From Adineta vaga (taxonomy: Eukaryota > Rotifera): DNA of 64,000 bases. Under the pieces are notes generated by a model that saw nothing but the letters and a program-made list of their open reading frames with translations, ran no database searches and was not told the origin of the DNA. Location of the stretch: assembly GCA_021613535.1 (NCBI GenBank), contig CP075493.1, positions 6,510,001-6,574,000 of the forward strand, in the 5' to 3' direction. A program made the translations under genes and the position numbers. Positions 50,457 through 62,500 of this stretch are shown piece by piece (position 1 is the first letter of the stretch; each line of letters opens with the position of its first letter).

Positions 50457-53400
50457 TTCAATCGTGTATCTTTTTTTCCGGCCTTCCTACAATTCTTTTT
50501 GCTAGTATTTTTTTGCTCAGGTCTCTTCTACTAACGAATGTTTCCAAAGAGAAAAAAAAACTTCTAAGTCGATCTCGTGCTCTTTCGGTGGAGAGTGTGT
50601 GTGTGTGTTTCTTCATTGCTTTCATTTTTCTCGTCTTCTTCTCTTTTCTGGATGTGTGTGTGTATATCTAACGATGGTGCTTCTTCTACCGGTGTATTAT
50701 CAAACACATATAATGTGAACCTTTTTCTTTTCTTTGATTATTTGTGTATACAGCGTGATATCTTTCTCTTTCTCTATCATCTATAGTGTTCTTTCATGCT
50801 TCTTTCTTCTTCTTCTTCTTCGTTTTTCTCGATGTCAGATGGTGAATACTGAGAAACAGCTATACCGGTTATTTTTTTGTCAGATATAAACATGCGATGC
50901 CATGATTTTCTCTTTTACTATCTTCCATCTTCGTCTTCTTTTTCCTCTATACCGTCGTCTGTAATAAAGATTCAAAAACCTTAACTAGAGCATTTGCGCC
51001 GTATTCTATTTATAATGACAGAGAGAGGGTAAAAAAACATGGAAAGCATTTGTATATTATATAATTGATATATATAAAAAGGATGTCATAAAATAGGTGC
51101 AAAATTGATGATAGATCTCGTTCGTATCTGTCGGAGAAGTGTACATTTTTGACTTGTTCAGAAAACATCTCAATTATTTCTAGTTCTGAATAGTGCTCGC
51201 ATTTATTGAAACCAAGAAAAATAAATCTATTATAGTTTGAATAAACACTTATATTATCTATTTTAGATTTATTTCTCCGTCAACTATTTCTGAACGAGAT
51301 AATCAAATGTCTTGGTAAGATAATATTCTAACATCATTTTTAGTCTTTTTTTCAGCTTCTTTAGTCGAGAAAAAGCTTATATTATTTGACATGTGTTTCT
51401 AAATATAGATTTTTATTTAAACTGAAGACGTCTCGCGAGTTTTTTTTCTTCTAAAAAATCTCGAATAAAAGAGTACGATAGTTATGAGAAAATATTTAAC
51501 AAGAGAATACCATAATGCTTCCAGGAAATATTGTTGTTTCATGACAATTTCTTTTCCCGAACAATAAAAACGGATATTTGTATTAGAGTCACATAAGCAA
51601 AAGATTATTATCTACCGTTTAACAACATGGTTGTTTCTTATTAACTTGAGCTTTTATTCTCAACATAGAAAAAAGAAAAAGATGTATATATTGCAGTATT
51701 AACTACTTCATTTCATCTTTTTTTTTGTTTCTACTTCATCATCATTCTTACATAATAGTCTAGACGATGTCGATGGCAGCGACGGAGACGGTTAGTTACA
51801 TAGTTTTATTTAGTCTGTCTGACTAGAAAGATATATATGTATATATGCATACTAAATCAATGAATTGATGATGAAAGAAGTGTAGTCAAGTTTATAACCT
51901 ATGCTATAACAATTGTTATTTTTCTTCGATGACTTTTTATACAATATAATTGAAACGAAAAGAGAGTCCTGTTTCTTAGATGCTATATAAATCATCCTTC
52001 TTGTATTTGCGTGACAATATATATTGACGTGCTGAGCAGACGACAGAAAATAGAGAAGAACTCATATGTCACGTAATTAAGTACGGGCATATTTTTAGTT
52101 TGTCAGCAAACAACGTCGAATATCCTTGAAAAGGTTATTTGAAAGAAAAAGTGCGCAGACTAAATACACACTATACACGACGTGCTGAATGCTATTGTGT
52201 TTTTTTATGTAAATTTTTATATGATGTACTCAATAATTTGACGATAGCATCAAAAAATATAACGCTCTCGCTTGGACTGATATTGATAAGAAATATTTTT
52301 TGCATTCCTTAGAACGTAGACAAACCTTGAATTTAACGCTTAATGAAACTATTTTAAAATTTTAAAATTAGCTTTTGCAAAATATTATCTACTAGACAGA
52401 AAATATAGTTAATTATAGACAAGTTGAATATTTTAATATAATACAAAGTCGTTTGAATTGATATTCGTTAGTAAACAAGTATAATATCGTAATATTTCTT
52501 AATGATTGACTTGTTTTTTATATCAACAACAAATACTTACAAGGACATTGTTTGTCTGTCTATCTTGTTATCGTTTTTATTCAACGACTGACAAATGGAT
52601 CAATCATTACCCTTGCTATTTTTGGTAATAGTTATTTGTTGTTGTTGTTGTCTTGAAACACAACAACATGTCTGCTAAATTGTTCTCCGATTAAAACACG
52701 AAAAAGCAATTGATTGATTTGTCCGCAGAGCATAATACCCTTCGCTTTTTTCTCTTCATTCTGTCCGTCTAACATAATAGACAGATACCTCAAAAAAATA
52801 CTTCGATTATGACTAATGTTAAAAAAAACATCAAATGTAGTATTTAGGTATAGAAAAGATCGTGTATTTTGCTATTTATTAACAATTAAACACCTCCAGA
52901 CAAGCAATGTACTTTTTTGTCCTCATATTTTTCTTTGCATGATGCTTATTACTATATCATTTTTGATTAAGCGTAGATTATTCTGTTTTAAAATAAAATT
53001 TATATCGCACAATGATGAAAACATTTCAATTTTGAAATTCATCATAAAACAATGTGTATATTTAACATGATAAAGAAGAAAATATGTCTTCATGTGGATT
53101 CTTCTTCTTATTCTCTTCTTCTTCTTTTTCTTCTTCTTCTTCTCCTCCTTTTCTTTTTTAGAAACCATTGGTCGTAGATTTAGTCGACGGTTTCAGTCTG
53201 CTGTGTTTTGTTGATAACGGAAATAGACATGGCGAGACGCACTCAACAGTACGTTGAAAGAGAGCAAGATGTTGATGATTAGACATTATATCATCGCAGA
53301 CAGACGGCAAGCGCAAAAAAAAACGAGAAAGAGTCGAGAAAGAAAAATTAAGAGCAGTAGACATGCAGAACATAAAGAAAAACGACGACCAGACAGAAAT

Positions 53401-53994
53401 AGAACGAAGAAAAATAAGAAAAGTGCCACTGTCTCATCGCTGCTTATTTCCTTTTGATTTGTTATTCGTCGTGTTCGCTATTACTGCTAGTCACTCAGCT
53501 GCTCATTCTTTGCCAGTTGCTATGTAACTTATTTAGATATACGTGTAGATTTTCATTGACAAGTTTATTGAGTATTCTAATTCATTAGTGCAAATAGGAA
53601 AAAAAAGAAAAAGAAAGCGATACTGACATTTTCATAAAACTAATCTACTGATTGACATAGATATTTCTTGCCTCTAAATGATCGTCCTATTTTTTTTCTT
53701 GCATTGTCATTTGTAATAATGCAGATCGAATAGAGTTTCTATAGTTTGCTATTTTCCGATTAGAATATTTCTCTTTATCATTGATAATATTGAAAAAAAC
53801 TAAAATTGCTAAATTTTATTTCTATTTTAGATTATCGATGTTTGTGTTTGAGCATGTAACAAAATTTTTCTATTTTCTTTAATTATTTTCTTCAATTCCA
53901 AACAACTTTATATCTGAAACTAGTCGATGTTGAATCGTTTATCTCAAGCAAGTGTTTGTTCATTGTTCTCATCGCTGTTAGGTCTTTTATCAGC
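50457..53994. other. Long noncoding region after the Boule-like gene
   Basis: About 3.5 kb without a supportable gene. Contents: T-rich and TTC-rich tracts (50800-50830; 53098-53158), short TG runs near 50595 and 50653, and AT-rich sequence. ORFs at 52816-53070 and 53254-53457 are composition artefacts in my judgement. Possible 5' UTR exons of the next gene. Confidence 0.4.
53098..53158. repeat. TTC/TTCT pyrimidine tract
   Basis: About 60 bp almost purely T and C on the plus strand, mostly TTC units. Confidence 0.8.
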
Positions 53995-55144
53995 ATGACG
54001 GCTACTGGAACATTGATTGTCAAATATCGATTATCTCCAAATACAAAAGTCCAATCAACATTAGCACAAAGATATTCACGACGTCGTCGTCAACAAACTA
54101 ATTTCGTACAACGTAAGTATATGTATTTTAAAGGGAATAATAATTTCAATAATACAATCCTATTTTTGCCCTATTGATGAGAGAAAGACGTGATTTTTCT
54201 ACTTAGTGACTTGGTATGTGAATCGGAATTAACGAAAATATGAGTTCGAGGAAGTATAGGGCTTTTAAAAAAATGAGATATGAAACCGTGAGGTAAATAA
54301 ATATATAGCGAGAGAGGTTTTAGAAAACATGGCATAGCACAAGAAATGATTCATGAATAATTCAAGATCGTTGCTGAACAAAAAGCGAAAAAATGATAAT
54401 GAATATTTGAAATTTGACTTTTTTTCTCAAATCAACTAAGTCATCGATTTACAAAAAAAAATTAGTTCTCTTTGTAATTTCTAATTGATTTGATTTTGAT
54501 TTAATGTTTTTTTAGCTCTTCAAATAAACAATCAGAATTCTCCAACTATGTCGAATACGTTTCTTCGTGAACTTGATCTTAAAATGCAACAAGTTAGAGA
54601 ATATAATTTAATTACTCATGGTTATCGTAATGAAAATTTTCAATATCCTGTTCATGTTCGTCGTAGTCATGATGGTGAAAAATTACCACGAACAATATCG
54701 AAACATTCGCGATCGGAAAGTCGTTCGAAAAAAACCTATGTTTCTAATCCAACAATTTTAACATCATCATCCTATGAAAATCAAACGAAAATCAAACAAA
54801 AAGAAGCATCCATACGACAATTATCCTATGATGAACGTCAAACAACATTAGTCACTCCACCAAATAAAACTGTGAATGATATTAATCCATTATTAAATTC
54901 TGATCGATCACATTTACATAGAAAATCGTCATCATCATCGGCGACTTCTTCTCCCATACTTTCTACTGTTAGACCGCATTCAATTGCCGGTTTATCATTA
55001 ACAAACACAACCACAACAACAGATGATCAAACTCTAAATTCTCTATCACATTCATCTCAATCTCTATTAAATCAATCCCAATCAAGCAAAACATTAAAAC
55101 AAAGATTTTTTTCTAAACTCTTCCACCATCCATCCAAATCTTGA
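53995..55144 (+). CDS. Unrecognised low-complexity basic protein
   Basis: Exons 53995-54112 and 54516-55144; phase 1 closes, 248 aa. I do not recognise it. The N-terminus is MTATGTLIVKYRLSPNTKVQ, then a basic RYSRRRRQQ; exon 2 gives FLRELDLKMQQVREYNLITH (possibly helical), followed by a Ser/Thr-rich basic region and the ending LKQRFFSKLFHHPSKS, an amphipathic basic helix candidate. No signal peptide, TM or domain is seen. The open exon 2, clean splice and sensible start favour a real gene. TTTTATCAG ends two nt before the ATG (53992-53993), so the ATG sits right after an acceptor-like site. Confidence 0.55.
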
Positions 55145-55780
55145 TATCTAATTTGTTCTTAGTTGTTTTTCTTCAATCATTTGCTTTTTGTACACGATAA
55201 CAGTGCTTTTGCTTTTAGAGTAATTGAGCGATGATCTCAAATCTATCTCACTCATTCTCTCTATACGTATATATATATACATATAAATATATCTGTGTGT
55301 GTGCGTGTGTTTATGTATAATTACTGTTGTTTCGTAAGTCGAGTTTCATAACGGCGTGAAACAGTATTGATTGTTCATCTTGTTGTTTTTCTTTTCATTT
55401 TTCTTTTTCTCTCTCTCTCTCTCTTTTTCTTTCTTTCTTCTTCCATGTTCTAACTGTTTTGCGTATTATTGAATTAATTTTTTTCGTGTTTGTTGCTCAC
55501 GATTTCATAAAAACAAACATATAACAGAGAAAAAACTAGGTTTGATGAACAAACGAATACATATACATGATTATTATCAAGGATACTATTCATTTAATAT
55601 TTTATCATCATGAAGAAAATTCTTAGACAAAGAATATGAATAATTAACTTAGTTGTTTCTTGTCATGTTACACCTGTCTTTATTCATTCGATTCTTTTCT
55701 ATTCTTGAAATTGATGAGTGATACATGATAGTTACATATTCATCTAGATAATCTTTATTTTAAATAATTTACACGAAGTA
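55145..55780. other. Intergenic between convergent genes
   Basis: About 640 bp with (TA)n near 55265, a TG run near 55295 and a CT run near 55410. Presumably two 3' UTRs; no gene seen. Confidence 0.45.
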
Positions 55781-56948
55781 TTAGACAAGTGTTGACAGTT
55801 CATCCGTTTTTGCTAGATCAATTTCATCATCACAAACATGTGTTGCATCGACTGTATGATATATAGATGCATTCATTCCACCTAATTTTCCATCGATATG
55901 AAGATTTTGCCATAATGAAACATAAGTTAATAATGTCAATAGAATAAAAATCAACCCACATCCTAATATACCTAATGAAACAATAGCAGGTATCAATGAC
56001 ATATTTAATAAAATGAATATACACATAACTAAAAAGAAAATATTTAGGAAAAATTCGTTTTATTCTTTCATTTAGTCTTACCAAGAATAAATGCAGGAAT
56101 AGATGCATAAAAACTACAGATAGCAATAAAACGTGCAGTTGAAGAACTGAATAAACAACTAAAAATAGAATGAAATTTATACAAGAAAATATCATGTGTC
56201 ATTCTTACTGATGAAGATCATTTCTATTCTGTATAATATTACAACCTAAATAAATTTCAATACTAAATATTAAAACACAAAAACAATTGAGAACAATAAT
56301 TGATAAACAAATAACAGTAGCAAATTCACGTAATGTACGATCATAAGTTGGAAGAATTAAATTTGACACTGTATCTAGTGGTGACATATAAATTGATGGG
56401 AATGTCAGATTAGTTGAATGAAGTAATCGAGAAATCATATCAGGATTATTATGAATTGAATTGAATTTTAATATAAGATTCATCGTAGTAATTGCAATTA
56501 GAATTAAACAAGCAGAAACAAAACACATGAAACATAGACTAAGAGTATTAGCACCTTTTTGTGGTACTAAAATTCGACGTCGTTCGCTAGAAATCATTGG
56601 TAAAGTTGGATCAGAAGATGAATCACGTTGTCGACTAAGATCCGTTATATTGACTCGTTCATGTCCGATTGAAACTTTATAAGATGAATTGTAAGCTGTA
56701 GTTGCTAAACGATTTAAGATTTGATTTTGTCGAGATTGAATACTTGGTTCAGATTGACTTAAAGTTGTCTGCCAATTCATATCAAAATCGAGTGGTGGAG
56801 GTGGTAGAGGAGGAATGGGCGATGATGAAGATGTCTGATCGAAGAATTGACTAATAAAATATCAAAAAAAATAGAAACGATAACAAATAATGTCTTTTAG
56901 TTGTAAAAAGTTTCAAGTGTACCTGTCATCACTATTCGGCTTCCCCAT
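55781..56948 (-). CDS. Four-TM protein, possibly TMEM221-like
   Basis: Minus-strand exons 56948-56923, 56850-56209, 56158-56082, 56028-55781; phases close, 330 aa. N-terminal cytoplasmic region of about 100 residues with a proline run (PIPPLPPPPLDFD). TM1 TLSLCFMCFVSACLILIAIT; a roughly 60-aa loop with an N-linked site (NLTF); TM2 FATVICLSIIVLNCFCVLIF; TM3 ARFIAICSFYASIPAFILG continuing into VMCIFILL; TM4 AIVSLGILGCGLIFILLTLL; then a 40-aa acidic tail (CDDEIDLAKTDELSTLV). The architecture and the segment between TM2 and TM3 recall TMEM221, but this is a weak resemblance and function is unknown. Confidence 0.6.
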
Positions 56949-59595
56949 CACTCTGTATTCACAATTGTATTGACTCAATATGGCATCTCACTCAAATTCT
57001 GACACTTTCATTCGTGTTATAATAAGAGAAAAAAAGAAACGAATTCGTTATATAGTTGATCGACGCGACGCAATACAACCGTCTCACAGTATGAATATTG
57101 ATGATGATTATGAACAACTTTCAATATACACAACCATCAATTAAACGACGAATAAGATTCCATAAAAGAATATGTATATAGATGAAATTATTGGGAAGCA
57201 TTGCTTCTTTTTCTATTGTACATATTCTCTCAACCTTTGATAAGTAAAAACGATTACAACCAATTATAAGAACGATGCTATTATTATCTCTCTCTCTCTC
57301 TCTCTCTGTCTGTCTCAATGTTCGATATTCATTCGACGACATTATCATCTTTATGGCTTCTATTTATTTATAAATCGAATGCGAAGGAGAGAAAAAAAAG
57401 AAAGAAATGAGTTGATTTATAAATACGATCAACTGATTAGGTCATCACACGAACTTTCCTGTTCTACGTATTTGTTCATATATCTTTATTCAATTCACAC
57501 TCGATACAACGTATTCTTCTTATCTATATATATGTTAATCAAAAGAAACATCAAGGTTAGAATACATCAGTTTCTATTGTAAATATATTACGACTCTATA
57601 CATCAATTGAGTACTTCAATTCAATTGTAACAAATCAAATCTTTTCTTCTTCTATGTACAATTATAGTATATATATATATACATATATATTCTATACACA
57701 TGTTCATACCTTCATATGTGCGGAAAGAGAATCGATTGATGAATAATTATATGTAACTATACAAACCACAGTGGTAATATGTATATGTATCAATTCTAAT
57801 GACTACTTACAAAATAGAATGAATAGTATTCTCTATTGAAATAAGTGGAAACGATTGGCTGACAATAGCAAGTTAACGTGCTTTAGTGTATAGAATTTTC
57901 TTTTTTCTTCTTTCTTTTCTCTTCGATTCATTAGTATTATTGATATTGAATAAGAAAAATGTGTCAATGAATAGCATTTGTGAACAATAGAAATCTCAAT
58001 CGAATGTCTTTATTTGTATAATAGACAGAAGTGAATTATATGACTTTTGACTGAAATGATTGAATATGTTCAAGGAAAAAAAAGAAGTTTATCATCAAAA
58101 AACATTTCTTGTCGAAATTGATAAGAATAACGTAAGATTCAGACAATATTGACGATTAAATAACAATGAAATTATATCTGTTATTTAATTATATATTTTG
58201 TTGTCAATTCATTGAATATGATATATACAAACTATTGTATGAATAAAATATACGATAAGTAAAGCTAGAACGTGTGGGTGGATTCTTTTCTCATTTTACT
58301 GTTTGCAAACCAATAAACTGTATATTCTATTGATGTAGAGGGAATAAAACAACGAAAGTATTGATTAATATAGATCGATTGATACAAAACGGTACGAAAT
58401 AACGAATAGAAAGTTGTCTCTCGACATCTGAAAAACTGTATGTTTAAATCAAATATTTCTCTTTTGTTATTATTAAAAGTCCAAATATGAATGATCTGAG
58501 GTTGATTTTAAACAGAGCAATGTGTGATTAGTGTTTTCTCTCTTTCTTGTCTTGCCTGTGTTGTAAGCCTATTATTCAAAGCATTCTATAAGATATGCTA
58601 ATGAACGAAGAAATCAGATTTAGGGACGTTACATTGCTCTCTTGCTCGTCGTCATCATCATCATCATTCGGACTCATATGCGTGACTATTCGATTGTTAC
58701 TCTCTTGTCAACAGTTTTTCTTTTTCTCAGTTGCAAAAAAAGACGAATCAATAAGATGCTGTTGATGATGATGAAATAATAGTATCATAAAAATAAAACT
58801 TTCATTGTCATTGACCTTCTATAACGTTAAACAGAACAAACGGAACGAACAACAATATTGAGTTAACACGACATGTTCAATAATCAGTCGATACATCTTT
58901 TGAACTGAGTGCTCAATTACGATTAGCGATTGATACAAAAAGAAGAAGAGAGAAGAAAAAAAATCTCCAACGATATGATTTTCGCATCGAATTTGCAAAT
59001 GTTTTGATAATCATAGAAAGAAAAATTCGATTCCCCGATGTCTTTGCATATTTTACTTGTCTCTAAATGTGACAATTGTTCAAAAAAGATCTGAGATGGA
59101 ACGGCAAAGAAGAGAGAAAAAAAGGGAGGGAAAAAGAAAGGCTAAGATTAGATAAACGAGAGATAAAGAAGTCGTTTTTATTATTACTATGATGTTCACT
59201 AGATTTTTCGAAATCAATCTATTTAAGGCGTTGACGCGCAACTATCGTATTCTATTCATATGCTTTTATTGTATACAATTAGCTATTGATTGATCAATCT
59301 ATGTAGAAGAACCTTTTCTATTAGTAAATCGATTACGACTGAGATACTTCATGTCTCATTTCTGCGCAATTCATATTCACTAGTAATATAAATGTTGTAT
59401 CAGGGAAAAAAAGAAGAAGGACCTACTTAACTAATGATTATATCATTGATCACATTTTTTTGTTGTTGTTTGTTCAATCTTTTAGTTAATCATGATCTTC
59501 GAAACGATAATCATTTGATTCACTGTTGTTTGTTTGCGTATGTTTTACTTGCAAAAAAACTATGCATGAACGAATGGTAAGTGTCGCAGATAAGA
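56949..59595. promoter_or_regulatory. Shared upstream region of the four-TM gene (-) and sodium channel (+)
   Basis: About 2.6 kb between divergent starts, AT-rich, with a (CT)n run at 57284-57308 and a (TA)n run near 57668-57690. Likely holds 5' UTRs and promoters; no gene or RNA recognised. Confidence 0.4.
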
Positions 59596-62500
59596 ATGGA
59601 CTACAATTCCATTGTTTTTCGCGAGTTTACACCCGAATCATTACATCGTATTGAACGTTGTCGACAAGAGGAAGCTGAACGTCTTGCTTCCGATCGATTA
59701 CAACGCCAAACAATACGTGAAGACGATAGTGAACAATACAAATCAATGAACAGATCATCAAAGAATGAAAAATCTCATTTAAAAAACAAACCAAATAAAG
59801 AATTAGCAGTTGGTCAAACTTTACCCAGATCTTTACAAACGAAATTTCCTGCAGAATTAATTGGAAAACCAATTGAAGAAATCGATTGGTATTATCGAAC
59901 TGAATATGTAAGTATATCGATATCTTCTTCATAATACGAATTTATATATTTGCTTTATTTTCAAGGTATTCGTAGTTGTCAATCGAAATAAAACCATCTT
60001 TCGATTTAGTTCATCATCCGCTTGCTTCATCTTCTCTCCATTTAATTGTTTTCGTCGATTAGCAATTCGTATATTAACACATTCATTATTTAGTACATTT
60101 GTAATGTTAACAATTTTAATGAATTGTATATTTATGACTTTAAAAAATGTACCTGAAACATACGAGTAACTATTTCTGTTTATTTCATTGAAAAAAATAT
60201 TATATTGAATCAAATAGATATATCTTTACATTCATCTATACACTTGAAGCATTAACGAAATGCGTAGCACGAGGATTTATTCTCGAAAAATTTACATTTC
60301 TACGAGATCCATGGAATTGGTTAGATTTTATTGTCATTACTTTAGCGTATGTAAACATGTCTAGGTTGTTAAAATGATTCATTTTGTTTTTAGTTATATC
60401 ACAGTAATCTTTCCTCTGGGAAATGTATCTGTACTTCGAACATTTCGAGTCTTACGAGCATTAAAAACGGTAGCTGTAGTTCCAGGTAATGAAAGACAAG
60501 CTCGATTTAAAAAAAATACGATCATTACATCTTACAAATCGTTAGGTTTAAAAACAATCGTCGATGCATTGATTCAATCTCTTATTTGTCTACGTGATGT
60601 GATTGTCTTATCGAGTTTTATTCTTTCGATCTTTGCTTTGGTTTGATTGTTTCTTTGATTTTTCTTTCATCTGAAAACTTTTCGAGCATTTCTTTGTAGG
60701 TCGGTTTACAACTTTACATGGGTGTTCTCCGACAAAAATGTGTACCAACGTATGACACATTTTTAAATAATTCAAATTTTACGACGATTGATTTTAATAT
60801 GACTTTTCATGATTATCTATCCGAGATAGAAAATGGAAGTATGTTGCCTGATTGATTGATTGTTTTGATTTTGATGAAATAATTCGATATTGTTATAGCT
60901 TATTGGTATTACGAAGATGAGGTTCCCGTTGTTTGTGGAAATGCTAGCGGAAGTCGCCGGTGTCCACGGGTTACGTTTGTATGAAAGATTTAGGAAAGAA
61001 GTAAGTTTTATCTATTTCAATTCTTAACGTAATTCAAATTATCCATTTTGTTTTAGTCCTGATCATGGTTATACGAGGTAGAATTTTAGTTTTTGTTTTA
61101 ATTTTGAATGACAAATTCTTGTTCTGTTCAGCTTTGATAGTTATGGTTGGGCCATGCTTTCATGTTTTCGATTAATGACACAAGATTATTGGGAAAATCT
61201 GTATCAATTGGTAAGAAGAATGTTTTCATTTTGTATGAACATAAAAAATCTCATCGAGAAAATATGTAAATTTAGGTGCTGTCAGCTGCTGGTCGTTATC
61301 ATTTTTTCTATTTTGTTGCTGTCATCTTTTTTGGTTCATTCTATTTGGTAAACTTAATTTTAGCTATTGTATCGATGTCATATCAAGAACAACAAAAGAA
61401 AGTCAATGCTGAAAAACTGGAACGTGAACGACGAAAAGTTGAAGATGAACTTGATCAACAAAATGAAGGTATACAAAAAATAGCCGCATATGATCAATCA
61501 TTAGAAGATGAACATACAATTGACAATACACTAGTTTTTGAAAATTCTAATCGACAGCTTTCATTATCGAGTCTTTCGATTGAATATGATGAAAATTGTT
61601 TGGTAAGAAGATAATTGTCTTGTTTTTAGTAATAGATTGATGATTGTCTTATTTTCTTTTTCAAGAGATATGAACTTAAAAAGAAACAATCGATACAAAC
61701 ATCACCATTCTTATTTGAAAATGACAGTTATAGTATATCAAAACCAATGACTACGTTCGAAGAATATCATAGTTTTGATACAACAATTCCGTTTCTTGAT
61801 GATACACAACAAAGTTCAATTGATACGAAAAATTATGAAACTTTATCAAGACAACGAACAAGAAATTGGTCGTATATTTCTGAACGAATTGCTCCCGATA
61901 ATCAATCAACTATTTCAGTAATTCTTCGAATCATTAGTTCGTTGTATTCGTATCAGGAAGAAAAAAGATAGACGGATGAGTTTTTATATTCGTTTAATTA
62001 TAGAAGACAGATGATCAGAGTTATTTATATGCAAATATACCTAGTACATAGATTAGTTTGGGAATTCAAATCTCAATACATTACAAGGTCGTTGATCAAA
62101 GAGAATATCTACCATCAATATAGAAATAGATTAATAAAATGTTCTTAAGAAATTTAACTCTTTCTCTCTCACTCTCTCTCTCTCTCCTAACAATAGGTTT
62201 CACTTAGGATTATTTGAATATATAAAAAAAAGAAGCTGAATTCATATTTTGAACAATATTTATCTTTTCAATAGCTCTATCAACCAAAATCTCATATAAA
62301 ATATGCACCCATTAATCAAATACCATCCAACATCGAAGATGAAACAACCAGTATTCGTTCAAAAAGTAAGTTTCATTCATGTTATATGAATGGATTTTGT
62401 CTTTCAACTAGGAATATCTCACATAGATACATACATTACAAAACTTTGTCACCTAGTTTAAATAGATATTCTATAATTTTCTACGCACATACCCATTTAC

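Noticed and set aside
52816-53070. 84-codon plus-strand ORF in the region after the Boule-like gene
   Set aside because: Phe/Ile/Lys-rich translation of AT-rich DNA; no domain or start context.
53254-53457. 67-codon basic ORF rich in Lys/Arg
   Set aside because: Comes from a purine-rich tract; composition artefact.
59020-59045. tRNA B-box-like sequence TTCGATTCC
   Set aside because: No matching acceptor, D-arm or anticodon arm around it.
60955-60998. Micro-intron explaining the Nav frame break (donor GTGTCC, acceptor TTTAG)
   Set aside because: It would remove the conserved [11 protein letters not shown] segment and be shorter than any other intron here.
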